This document shows, piece after piece, positions 43,891-53,369 of a DNA stretch of 64,000 nucleotides. Under the pieces are notes generated by a model that saw only the letters and a list, made by a program, of their open reading frames with translations, ran no database searches and was not told the origin of the DNA. This DNA is from Macrothele yani (lineage: Eukaryota > Arthropoda > Arachnida > Araneae > Macrothelidae). Made by a program: the position numbers and the translations under genes. Numbering within the stretch: the first letter of the stretch is position 1; every line of letters begins with the position of its first letter. The DNA lies in NCBI GenBank assembly GCA_039090855.1, contig CM076995.1:121470270-121534269 (forward strand). The letters are read 5' to 3'.

Positions 43891-44586
43891 ACATTTCTAT
43901 CGATTTTCCATGTATTATGAGGAATATTTCTTCCTTCATTGATTTCACCTGGCTCCTAGATCTGAAAAATATTTGTTGAGCCCTGTTCTTCTACTACTAG
44001 GGAAAAAACAACAACCAAAAATGTTTACCCAACAGCAGCATTGGGGTTAAAAACATCATATTGATAAAAAAAAAAAAAATGGCTGACAAATTAGTGTGTA
44101 CTATGAAATACGCATGCAAGGCGTCTTACTCGTGTTACTCTCTGTGAAACAAATCTGGCCCTTTTGGAGATTTTATACTAAAGCAAACATTTAGTGAATG
44201 TAGTGTTTGTGTTTGTACCAGTAATACATTGTTTTACCATTTTTATGCACTATTAGCTAACTGTAGTTTTGTGTCAGCATGTTCTCTTCATGACTGATCA
44301 TTTCTTTCTGTCTATCAATAGTAGCAGTTGAACATGTTAGGTGTTAAAAAATTATGTACTAAGTTGTTTTGTTGGTCGTCCTTTAAGCCAGAGGTGTCCA
44401 GTCTTTTTTGACCACTATGGGCGTGTCTTTAGACACCATGATAAAGAAAGAGCAGAACTTCTTTTATTTTCACAATATAGTGAAAAGTGGAATAAAATCC
44501 AAAGAACTGCCTTATTTTCATCTGAAAAGAGTTTGTTGCAATGAAAAGTTTTTTTCTGATCAGTTAGTTGAATGAATTATCTAAAG

Positions 44587-45805
44587 CAGTGGTTTTCAAA
44601 CTTCTGGCACGCAGAGCCCTTTTCCCCAAGGATGAGGCCTGCAGAGCCTCAATATCTTTTTCTGTGCCTGTGTTTATATTCAGTGCAAATTTATACAGAT
44701 AATGGGGATTTATGAATTTAATTTCGGAGAAATCTAGGAAGTATTGGTTCCATTTTTGAGAAATACTGGTTTTATTCAGCCGACAGCATACATAACACTT
44801 TCGGTGTGTCTGGGTTATTGTAGTATTCTTTCATAATAAAACCAAGATCAGAGAAGAAAGAAAATGCTATTACAATGCATGGCAATAATTCATAAGAAAA
44901 AAATATTGAATTACAGACCTCAGTGTGATGAGTGCAGTTGTTTCTTCTCCATACTCTGTGGAGGAAAGTTGCAGTTTCATGTCTGGCTCTGCATCCACTC
45001 TGTTGCGATACTTAGATTTTATGGAAACTGGTTGAAAATTTAGTCTCTCGCACATATGTACTACTGACAAAGGGGAGGAGTATGCTAACTGCTTTCTGTG
45101 TTAAACATGTGTACTGTTCCTTGAAGCTGCATGAAAATTCACCTAATGGTAGCTTATCAAATGCTGCCTTTTCAGAAGTGTCAGATGTCAGATTGATAAG
45201 ATTTTCATATTTACTTGCAGTCATGCTGCAAGGTTTGTCTTTAAATATAAATTGATTTTTTACCCACATATAATTTTCCAGATTCTTGTTCACTGCATGG
45301 GAAGTACTGCAAGAGGGCATCACTTATTTCTTGTAGGTATTGGGTGTATTCTCCAAAAATCTCGTCGGATTCATGGGTGCTTCCTTCGAGCTCTTCCAGG
45401 AAGTCCTCAAGTGTTGGGAAGCTATCACAACCTCACTGTTTCAGAAACATAAATGCACCTTTCTCTTGAAAGCACAAATTTTGTCATAGGCCGTGAAAAC
45501 AGTAGCATTCTTTCCTTGGAGAACTAGGTTAACTTCATTAATTTTTTGAATATGTCAGCAAAATGTGCAAGTCTAAAAAACCACAGATCATCATTCAGCC
45601 ATTCTTCCAAGCTGAAACTGTGACTAATGAGGGAAGCATGCTGTTCAGCTCTCATTATGTACATTCACTGTAAAAGGAAATTGAGGAAACGTGGATTTTT
45701 TCAGAGTATTTTCGTTGTCGAACATGATAATGTCACGAGGGATTATTCATGGAAGCGTCGGGGAGCCCTTGCGGAGTCCCAGGGCTCCTCAGTGCACAAC
45801 TGCTG
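44587..45805 (-). mobile_element. hAT transposon with exact 8-bp TSD (hAT-E, ZBED5-like)
   Basis: ATCTAAAG flanks both ends (44579-44586 and 45806-45813). The termini read CAGTGGTTTTCAAACTTCTGG and CAGCAGTTGTGCACTGAGGA inward. The minus strand carries a broken transposase of the ZBED5/SCAND3-like type. Size 1.2 kb, an internally deleted copy. Confidence 0.95.
44870..45600 (-). pseudogene. ZBED5-like hAT transposase fragment
   Basis: Upstream (about 45590-45480): FADIFKKINEVNLVLQGKNA, then DKICAFKRKVHLCF. After shifts, CPLAVLPM..., and the frame 45323 to 45012 gives YENLINLTSDTSEKAAFDKL, CLTQKAVSILLPFVSSTYVR, ETKFSTSFHKI. The tail 45070 to 44900 reads SIKSKYRNRVDAEPDMKLQL, SSTEY. This L-P-F-x-[ST]-x-Y/L-C/R-E-x-x-F-S-x-x and K-x-K-Y-R-x-R-L/V order is specific to ZBED5/SCAND3-like proteins. 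At least three breaks. Confidence 0.85.
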
Positions 45806-45813
45806 ATCTAAAG

Positions 45814-46344
45814 GGATTGTAGTGTTTGGTGTTGATTCAAAATTTGGATAAAACATGGGTATCATGTGTATTCTTAGTTCTTTATTGTAGCCTTACCTCT
45901 TTCCCTTAATCAGTACTAGTGGCTTTAAAATTGTAGATGACCTATCTTTAGATTCTCATGAGAGTTGTTAAAAATAAAAAACAGTAATTTTACCAGGGTT
46001 GTTATTTTGACCATTTAAAGGAAGTTTTCAGAAACAGACCAGTTTTTTATAATAAGAAAAAACAAAATGACAAAAACTTTTCCAAATAACCCTAGGTTTT
46101 TTCTTGTTTGTGTCGGTTAATATGCAGTTTATTTTGTGCTGATTAATTTTCACTAAATATTTGCTTTTGTAATTCCTATTGTGTGCTCCAGTATTCTGCT
46201 ATCTAACATTTACTATAAATTTGTCATTTGGGATTTGAATTTTTATCACTTCTTTACTGCTAATGGAAGTGATTGATAATGCATATCATGTAATGAATTT
46301 ATATGTAAGTCCATAACATTAAAATTATAAATGATGTGTTTTAG
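45814..46344. other. No gene recognised; upstream intron of NSUN2
   Basis: A+T-rich sequence ending in the acceptor 'tgatgtgttttag' at 46333-46344. Confidence 0.5.
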
Positions 46345-46416
46345 AATTCCTTGGAACCAAAACGAGGGTATGCTGATATTGTGAAGAAAAACAGCGATTT
46401 TGAACAGTTCTACAAG
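46345..46416 (+). CDS. NSUN2: NSUN2 internal coding exon (24 codons)
   Basis: The exon opens after 'gtgttttag' and ends before 'gttggt'. It encodes NSLEPKRGYADIVKKNSDFE then QFYK, phase 0 at both ends. 'GYADIVKKN' corresponds to the YPEIVKEN stretch near the N-terminus of vertebrate NSUN2, and the Tyr at the end leads into the next exon exactly as in the human protein. NSUN2 is a SAM-dependent RNA m5C methyltransferase (tRNA, mRNA and non-coding RNA). This segment lies ahead of the catalytic domain. The exon is unbroken and retains canonical splice sites, unlike all transposon remnants around it. The neighbouring first exon was not found. Confidence 0.88.
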
Positions 46417-46734
46417 GTTGGTAATATCTCATCTAGGGTACATTTTTTTTATTGAGGGATTTTGTAAATAACACCACAATCCACATTAACATTTTTGTTT
46501 ATTTCCCTTAAACTATTGTTATATGTATACGTTTTTTGTGAAGTAAGGTGGTATTTTTTAAAATTTTGCATGTTCAAATGCTTTTTAAGAAGTAAATATT
46601 TGTTATGATTGAGGAAGCTAACAGGGCCATTGCTGAGTCACTCTTTATTTTACTTCTGTTCACTTTTCTTCGAAAATATTTACTTTTGTTTACTTTTACT
46701 TAAAAAAAATCACTTGTTGCCGTTTTCAGAATTG

Positions 46735-48110
46735 ATTATGGAAGTGAGGAAACACGAGTTCTTGTATCTGAGAAGATATGGGATGTATGGAGTGGATTTA
46801 TGCCTGGTAAGGGCTGCACTAACCAAATTTTTACATTACATTGCATGCAATGTTTGAAAAGTATCTGTTGGCAAGAAAGTTTTTGCTGTCTTTATCAATT
46901 TAAAGAGTTCTTTAAGCTGATAACATAGTAAACAGGGCATTCCTATGGAAGGTCTTGAATAATTATGGTATAACTGAGAATTTGCTTTAAAACTATGAAA
47001 GCTATGTATGCTGGCAGTAGAGCATGTGCACAAGTGAATGGTGTTTTATCAAAATGGTTTTTTAGTGGTGCAGGAGTCAGACAAGGCTATATGTAATGTC
47101 ACCATGGCTGTTCACTATATTTATGAATACATGCATGATGCCAAACAAGACAGTACTGTTTTATGTCTGTTTGTATGTACAGATCGCTGTGTGCTGATGA
47201 CATTGTTCTATTGTGGAAAAGAAAGTGAGTTGCAGAATGTTTCCCTGGATGTACAAAGTTTGTGTGAAATTCAAACTGAGTATAAATAAGGGAAACACCA
47301 AAGTTATAGTTTTTGAGCAAGGAACTGTTAGTATTGGATTCAAGATCAGTCTAAATGGTACAGAAATAGATCAGGTGAATGAATTTGTATATTTAAGAAG
47401 CATGTTTGACAGGGAAAACAGATTAGGTCAGTGAAATTAATAGGGGAGTGAATTCATCTTTGAAAGATAAGCCTTAAGAAGATTTCACAGGACTGATGGA
47501 TTTTCAAATTGCTGTGTATGAAGGTGTAATTGTTCTTACTCTGATGTATGGCAATGAATGAAACCTGGGTACTGTGGAAGAGACATAGGAGTGTTTATGT
47601 GCTGGATAGATGTGTTACTTATGGGTGGGGGAGATGGGTCTGTGGGAAGAATAATTTTGATCATGTAAGGAATGAAGGTGAGTTGCAGATGTAGAATGTA
47701 AAGCAAAGTGTTTAGTAAGGTAGAGACAAATATTCTGAGGAGGTCTGGCCATGTTGAAAGAATGAGATGTGAGATACTAAGAGAATTTACTCAGCCCAAG
47801 TGGCAGAAAAGAAAGGTAGAGGAAAGCCAAGGAAATCTCATGGGAAAAACCAGATTCAGGAATATTTGCATGAAAAAAAGATAATGAATATGAAGTACAA
47901 AAGGCCTTATGTGAGACATGAATGTCTCTCATATGTGAATGTCAGTGAAGCTCAAATTGTGTGCCAAGATCACTGTAAATGGAGAGGTTTGATACACCAA
48001 CAGTATGTAAAATCTAGTACCATCAATTTAAATTGAGTCTGGCAGATGAGCTTTCTTCGAAGGAGCTAACCTCTGAATCTTAGAGAATAGCTTTGTGCTA
48101 TGTACGTATG
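46735..48110 (+). mobile_element. LINE-B fragment, + strand
   Basis: Frame-shifted pieces in RT order: KIWDVWSGFMPGKGCTNQIF (about 46770-46835), a degraded palm, GMPWRVLNNYGI-like and MKAMYAGSRACAQVNGVLSK (about 46995-47055), GAGVRQGYMLSPWLFTIFMN (about 47069-47130), then (47213-47434) FKLSINKGNTKVIVFEQGTV, EIDQVNEFVYLRSMFDRENR. It ends near 48110 with the same 3' UTR ('gagctaacctctgaatcttagagaa') as LINE-B at 37970. The 5' end is truncated before the endonuclease. Confidence 0.8.
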
Positions 48111-48250
48111 TAAGTGAGGGAATATCATTCTGTGTGTTAGTTGCTATTACATATTTGATGCACTTTTAGTTTTTTAGTGGTGCTAATCATGTCGAGAATG
48201 CTACGTGGGTTGGGTAGTAAGCTTACATTCATCTTAGCCAAGTCACTTTA

Positions 48251-48487
48251 TTAGCCGCCCCGGTGGCCCAGTGGTCTAAGGCGATGACCTCTGATCATTC
48301 GTCCGAAAGGGGTCCGGGTTCGAATCCCGGTGAGGCATGGATGTTGTGATTGTCTTACGGCACTGGCTCTCTCCCTTCCCTGGAACCAGTGACCCTAAAT
48401 TAGGGACGGGCGACTGCTTATAGCCCATTGAGTTGCTCACGGTGGTCGTTAAACCTCGAATCAAAAAAAAAAAAAAAAAAAAAAAAA
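48251..48487 (+). mobile_element. tRNA-derived SINE, copy 2 (best preserved)
   Basis: Exact TSD AGTCACTTTA (48241-48250 and 48488-48497). The head contains the A box TGGCCCAGTGG (from about 48262) and the B box GGTTCGAATCC (48317-48327), a perfect consensus. The body 'gccctaaattagggacggg...tatagcccattgagttgctcac' and a ~26-bp poly(A) tail follow. It could serve as the reference copy of the family. Confidence 0.95.
48317..48327 (+). promoter_or_regulatory. RNA polymerase III B box of the SINE
   Basis: GGTTCGAATCC matches the tRNA B-box consensus exactly. The paired A box lies about 45 bp upstream. Promoter activity is inferred. Confidence 0.8.
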
Positions 48488-48720
48488 AGTCACTTTAGTC
48501 GGTGGTGAATCCTTAAAAAGTTTGGCTAAATATTAAAAGATAGTATTAAATCTAAATTTTGATGTTTTATTTTCAAGCCCTCTTTCTACAAATGGGCTAA
48601 ATTCTGCTTGTGTTATTGATTGCATTAAATACTCTGTTGTTTGCAATTTTATTGTATAGTGATTTTAAGAAAAATCATAATTAAAGCATGTTTACTTCAG
48701 ATTTAATTTTTATTTTACAG

Positions 48721-48815
48721 GCACAAAAACTAATACCACCAGAGGAATGGGATGCCTTTATGGAAACACTTAGGGAAAGTCTTCCAGCCACTTTTAGGAT
48801 TACAGGATATAGAGG
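48721..48815 (+). CDS. NSUN2: NSUN2 internal coding exon (31 codons + 2 nt)
   Basis: Follows 'tttttattttacag' and ends before GTATGT (a strong donor). Encodes AQKLIPPEEWDAFMETLRES, LPATFRITGYR. Human NSUN2 has the corresponding '[28 protein letters not shown]'. The spacing from the previous exon is identical. The last codon is split (gg|c) and completes as Gly with the next exon. The frame is fully open, with no stop or indel. The LPAT-x-RITGY stretch is the most conserved part of the N-terminal region in NSUN2. Confidence 0.95.
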
Positions 48816-48819
48816 GTAT

Positions 48820-49685
48820 GTTTTGTAACAGTGAATACAAGATTTGGTGCTGTTTTAAATAGCAGGAAATATAAAATTATCTAAAAAACAAGAGTAAAAT
48901 GGCCAAGAATTTACAGTCTTATTTTCAACAAAGGCTCCAAAATTTTGAAACAATGACTTTAGGTTCTATTTTTATATTTCAGAGTGAAAGTACTTACAAT
49001 AAATTTCACATAATTTATTAATAATATTTAACAATTTATTTGTGTGAAACTACATACATAAGTAATTTCCAAGATTTCACACAGCTGATGCCTGGCTTGA
49101 TCAACAATAAAAAGCAAAATATAGCAAATATTTTAAACCATATGTTATCTTATGCCATGCCACATGTTTGCACTTCAGCATGAGAAAATGATGAAATAAA
49201 ATCGGATGTGTTTGTTGCTCTGGGAAATTTCTGATGTTTCATCATGTTATACTGAGGTACATTGCTAAGGTGTGCTGAATTCTCAATTATATTGGTATCT
49301 GTTTTATTCATCGCATAAACTGGACATAGATGATGTACTGTATATTTTTCTGCTCCTTTTGAGGTATATGGGGTTAGTTCCATTTCATTCCATCGATGGC
49401 TAGTTTTTTTTCCTCGTATCATTATAATTTCCTACCAATTTCAGCATCAGTGTATTAAAACCTGAGATACATGCTTTTGTGCATTGAACATTTTGTGTAC
49501 AGACCCTTAAAATGGAAATGCAAAAATGTGAAAAAGTTCATCGTATTTTTAACTTAAAAAAAAAAAGAAAAAACAGTGTTTTCATTTGTTATCTTAAAAG
49601 ATAAATTTTCCTGGGTATCCAGCTTTTACTACCTGGGCAGGTAAATAATTTCTGAGCACGTAGCTTTTCAGATATTTTTCAAGCC
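48820..49685. other. No feature recognised (intronic)
   Basis: A+T-rich. A 12-bp A run at about 49557-49567. No gene or repeat recognised. Confidence 0.45.
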
Positions 49686-49983
49686 TTGCACGTGGACGCA
49701 AACTTTCCGAGTTGGCTAGTCATAGGATGTCATTTGAGTAACGTTTCCATGTGGAACATTGCAGCTAAACTAAACATACCTAAATCGACTATAAGTGATG
49801 CCGTGAAGAGAAGGAAGCGGAACGGTGCAATTATAGCAAAACATAAAGAAAAATTCAGGATGGCTGCACAGACTGACAGAAGATCCATGGTAAGAAATGT
49901 TAAGAAATCCCATGCTTCCTCTGTCGTTTTCATCGCTGCTGAAATAGGAAATGCTTGTAATGGCTCATTTAGTACCATAACTA

Positions 49984-51406
49984 TACTGGCGGAAAGTGAA
50001 AAAGAACACCAAGAAGGAGACTTCTGATACCAACGAAATTTATACAGCATAGTAATGGAATACAGAGGATAACTTGATCAAAACATTATGGCAAAATACA
50101 GCTGTATTTGCTGGTAAACTGAAAAATAACATTTCCATGTAACGTGGTTAGTACGAGGTTGAACCACCATGAACTGCGTCACACTGTGCAATTCTGGCAT
50201 GGAGTCTGTCGTACAGATGTTGGATGTAAGTTTGTGGTATTGAGTTCCAAGCATCCTCAACCTGGACGCATAAATCGGGGATAGTCGTGGCTGGCTGTGG
50301 AGACCGGATAAGTCGTTGTCCCATAATATCATAAAATCCCACACATGCTCAATCAGGGACAAATCCGGTGAACGTGCAGGCCATGGAAGTTGCCTCACAC
50401 CCTGAAGTGCATGTTGCATTGCATGTGCCATGTGTGGGCATGCGTCATCTTGCTGGAAAACACCACGATGGACCGACCTTACAAATGGCACAACAACGGG
50501 CTGAATGATGTTGATGTACGAGGTGCTGTTTAACGTATATGGTACAAACACTAGTTGTGTACGGGAGTGATAGCTGGTCGCTCTCCATACTAGGAGACCA
50601 GGTGTAGGCCCTGTGTGTCGCTGGCGGATGCAAGAAGGGTGGAGACGCTCTCCTGTGCGTCTGCGAATATGCAGACTCCCAACCAGAATCTGCTTTTATC
50701 GCTGAACACAACAGATCACCATTGCGTTCTCCAGTGCAGACGTTGGTTACACCACTGCAGCCGTTCCTGACGGTGGGCTGGAGTCAGAGGTACACATGCC
50801 AGAGGCACACATGCACCTAGTCCTGCATCCAGTAGACGGTTGCGGATTGTTCGCACAGTCACCTCAGGTGCAACGGCAGCTCGGATTTGCGTCACAGTGG
50901 ATGTTCTGCTTGACAATGCCACTCTTCTTAAGTGTCGATCAGTCCGCTCATCAGTCCGTCTGTGACTCCCAGTTCCACGTCTTCTCGTGTGGGAATGTTC
51001 CTCGGACCATCTACGCCACAATCGTACCACCACCGATACTGGCCGTCCAATTCGTTCCGCAATACGACGCTACAACCACCTGGCCTTCTCGGAGTCCGAC
51101 CAGACGACCTCGCTCAAAGTCCGATAACTTCTGAAATCATACACGTCTTCCATGTCCAGGCATTGCAGCTTCTTCAGGGTCTTCGCACGTGTCCATACGT
51201 CGATGACTGATTACATTCACTTCGCCGTACTCCTTAAATACCACCGACGATAATTTTCATATTATGCCATGCTGTGGCGTAAGTGCTCACCGGTTGGTCC
51301 CGAAATTAACATTACACCTACGTAAACTCGACCCCATTAACATATGTAAATTTCATGATCGTCCGCCAATTCCTTCTTGGTGTTCTTTTTTCACTTTCCG
51401 CCAGTG
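49984..51406 (-). mobile_element. Tc1-like transposon nested in Tc1-A (Tc1-B)
   Basis: TIRs of about 34 bp, (T/C)ACTGGCGGAAAGTGAAAA then AGAACACCAAGAAGGA, differ by one base in an A run. TA flanks both ends (49982-49983 and 51407-51408). The intact-looking ends and the clean interruption of Tc1-A show it is younger than Tc1-A. Confidence 0.95.
50078..51135 (-). pseudogene. Tc1-B transposase, frameshifted
   Basis: The minus strand reads from about 51135: LSDFERGRLVGLREGQVVVA (HTH), then 51033: MVVRLWRRWSEEHSHTRRRG, TSTVTQIRAAVAPEVTVRTI, RNRLLDAGLGACVPLACVPL, ERLQWCNQRLHWRTQW, then VVFSDKSRFWLG (first Asp) after a stop. In another frame (50551 onward) FQQDDACPHMAHAMQHALQG (second Asp), DLSLIEHVWDFM (catalytic Glu), then LQVEDAWNSIPQ. 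A six-residue 'ACVPL' duplication occurs near residue 90. All three acidic positions exist but in different frames. Confidence 0.88.
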
Positions 51407-51846
51407 TATCTGCAGAGAGTTGCACAGTGTGGGTTATTATGGTAGAGCAGAGGCACACGAACCACACGCCACTACCGTGAATGCGAAGTGCAATTTGGAG
51501 TGGTGTGTTTCCTGTCATTCCTGGACTGTGGGCGATTGGAAAGCTTTTCTTTGGAGTGATGAATCACACTTTTCACTCTTCCAATCTGATGGGCATGTTT
51601 AGATGTGGCTGTTGTTTTTCTTTGGACTGTATTCTTTCAACTGTTAAGTTCAGCGGAGGCTCAGTCATGGTATGGAGTTGTTTTTCATGGATAGGACTCG
51701 ACCTGTTGGTTATTATGCCACAAACTATGAACTATGAAGTGTACTTCGACATTCTGGATAATTCTGCTCTACCAACAATAATATGGCAGTATTATGGAAA
51801 TGATCGTTATCTCTTCTAACTCAATTGAGCTCCCTCCTACACTGCA

Positions 51847-52064
51847 TGGTGCCACCCAGGTGGCGCAGTGGTCTAAGCACTGGCTTATGATCATTTGTCG
51901 GAGAAGAGTCCGGATTTGAATCCTGGCGAGGCATGAATGTTGTTTGTCTTATGACCCTGGCTCTCTCCCTTACCTGGAACCAGTGGCCCTAAATTAGAGA
52001 TGGGTATCTACCCATCAAGTTGCTCACAATGGTCGCTAAACCTTCATTAAAAAAAAAAAAAAAA
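51847..52064 (+). mobile_element. tRNA-derived SINE, copy 3 (inside Tc1-A)
   Basis: Exact 7-bp TSD CACTGCA (51840-51846 and 52065-52071). Head A box tggcgcagtgg, B box GATTTGAATCC (two changes), body 'gccctaaattagagatggg...catcaagttgctcac', poly(A) tail about 15 nt. Somewhat more diverged than copy 2. It cuts the Tc1-A transposase at its second Asp block. Confidence 0.94.
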
Positions 52065-52419
52065 CACTGCACAGCATGTGCAGGACCAGTTTCTTGAAAA
52101 TGAGATTAAATTGTTAGACTGCCGTGCTAAGATTCCTGATCTTAATCCCATAGAACACTACTATGATGAACTGGAGTGATGGATATGAAATCTTCTACAA
52201 TGACGATCTTTGCTGTCCACTCTGGCAGCAACAGCTTTGCAGGATGAATGGCAAGCCATTCCTGTTGAGACCTACTGGAATTGGTTGATAGTATGCCTCG
52301 ATGTGTTGCTGCTGTCATACAAGCAAAAGGTGGACCACCTAACTACTAATTGTGATAAAAAAACCATTTGTCCCAAAATGCTGTGGCGTCCGAATACTTT
52401 TGATAATATAGTGTATTTG

Positions 52420-52885
52420 CTGTTTAAAAGAATCACACAACAAAAGTGGTGTAATCATACCCAGAAAAATATTTGTGATAATGTGGAGGTAAATGTTCCT
52501 CTCCCTAAACGGGGAGAATTTTCTTCTTCTTATATGCTGTGTAATAAAGCATCGGGGTGTTTGTTCGCTGATGCTTTACATTACCACTTACAGGGAAAGA
52601 AAGAAATGATTATCTTCCCCTTTTTCATTTTGTTCTAAAATATGTATCTAATACATTGCACTTTGAAACATACAATCCTTCACAAAATACTTCCAAAAAT
52701 TTACCCAGGTAAAATTTAGCTCTGAGTGCCATTAATGAGAATGTGAAGATCATCCTTAGCATTTGTACTTGTCATGTAAACCTAAATAAAGAAGTACCTA
52801 AAAAGTAACCAAAATACTACTGTCGGGGAAAAGTAGGTGTAGATATTTTTTCTTCTTCTTCTTCTTCTTTTTTTTTTGTAGCCAA
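52420..52885. other. No feature recognised (intronic)
   Basis: A+T-rich with a CTT-rich tract at 52845-52875 that adjoins the poly(T)-like end of a minus-strand SINE. Confidence 0.4.
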
Positions 52886-53106
52886 TATTTTTGTTTTTGT
52901 TTCGGGGTTTAATAACCATGTGGAACTTTAAGGGCTATAAGCAGTCATCCGTCCTTAATTTAGGGTCGCAAATACCAGGAAAGGGACTGGGCCAGTGCCA
53001 TCAGGGAAACACACCGCCAATTCCTCATCTGAGATTTGAACCTTCGCCCAACTTGGACAACTGACAAAGCCTGTGCCTCAGACTGCTCGGCCACCAGAGC
53101 AGCATT
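52886..53106 (-). mobile_element. tRNA-derived SINE with a different head (variant, minus strand)
   Basis: Read on the minus strand, the body ('ccctaaattaaggacgg', 'gactgcttatagccc', 'aaaccccgaaac') is that of the SINE family above. The head is different: 'ggtggccgagcagtctgagg', then 'aaggttcaaatct'. This is like a leucine/serine-type tRNA (G-G-T-G-G-C-C-G-A-G A box and long variable arm). So the same body is attached to a second tRNA head. Confidence 0.75.
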
Positions 53107-53369
53107 GTACACTATTCTCCGTTTCTTTTAAATCGGCGGTTCAAGGTCACCAGCTCCCACTCTACCCTCACTCCTAACCATGGTAGCTTGTACCGCAGAT
53201 GGGGACTCAAGACGGCGAACTCACTTTCTCCACTTTATTTTAGGATAAGCTTGAGTAAGAAGAAACCCCATAACTGCTGCGTTGCACGTTTTGATCTTCA
53301 GGTCATTTTGCAACTTTCGTTTTAAATTCTGAAGTTTATCTTATGTTTTTCGGCTTTGCTCTTTAGTAT

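Larger units (their letters stand above)
46417..48720 (+). other. NSUN2: NSUN2 intron, 2.3 kb
   Basis: Starts 'gttggt' and ends 'ttttattttacag'. It contains a LINE-B fragment and a SINE, both on the + strand. The donor is weak (GTTGGT) but the phase-0 join reproduces the expected protein spacing. Confidence 0.82.
49730..52370 (+). pseudogene. Tc1-A transposase, in three pieces
   Basis: Piece 1 (49730-49981): VSMWNIAAKLNIPKSTISDA (HTH), KRNGA. Piece 2 (51409-51846): CRELHSVGYYGRAEAHEPHA, VGDWKAFLWSDESHFSLFQS (first Asp), then in another frame STVKFSGGSVMVWSCFSWIG, NYEVYFDILDNSALPTIIWQ. Piece 3 (52065-52370): TAQHVQDQFLENEIKLLDCR, IPDLNPIEHYYDELE (the catalytic Glu). The second Asp block (expected FQHDNAPVHTA) lies at the SINE target, degraded to LF*LN*APSYTA. 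Joins at both insertion sites are exact after removal of the duplicated target bases. A few independent stops and frameshifts exist. Confidence 0.88.
49690..52413 (+). mobile_element. Tc1-like transposon carrying a second Tc1 and a SINE (Tc1-A)
   Basis: The right end CCGAATACTTTTGATAATAT with 'agtg' and TA (52414-52415) is a classical Tc1 terminus. No matching left TIR was found before 49690, so the 5' end is truncated. Its transposase reads on the + strand in three blocks (49686-49981, 51409-51846, 52065-52370) separated by Tc1-B (49984-51406) and a SINE (51847-52064). Removing both insertions rejoins the protein. Confidence 0.9.

Noticed and set aside
1..46344. First coding exon of NSUN2
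   Set aside because: I looked for an ATG exon that would splice to 46345 and saw no convincing candidate; it may be outside the window.
46609..46857. Additional NSUN2 exon or separate gene in an 82-codon frame
   Set aside because: Part of the frame matches LINE-B RT sequence in a shifted frame; no splice-consistent NSUN2 similarity.
48251..48340. tRNA gene
   Set aside because: A and B boxes are present but the sequence continues into a shared body, poly(A) and a TSD: it is a SINE.
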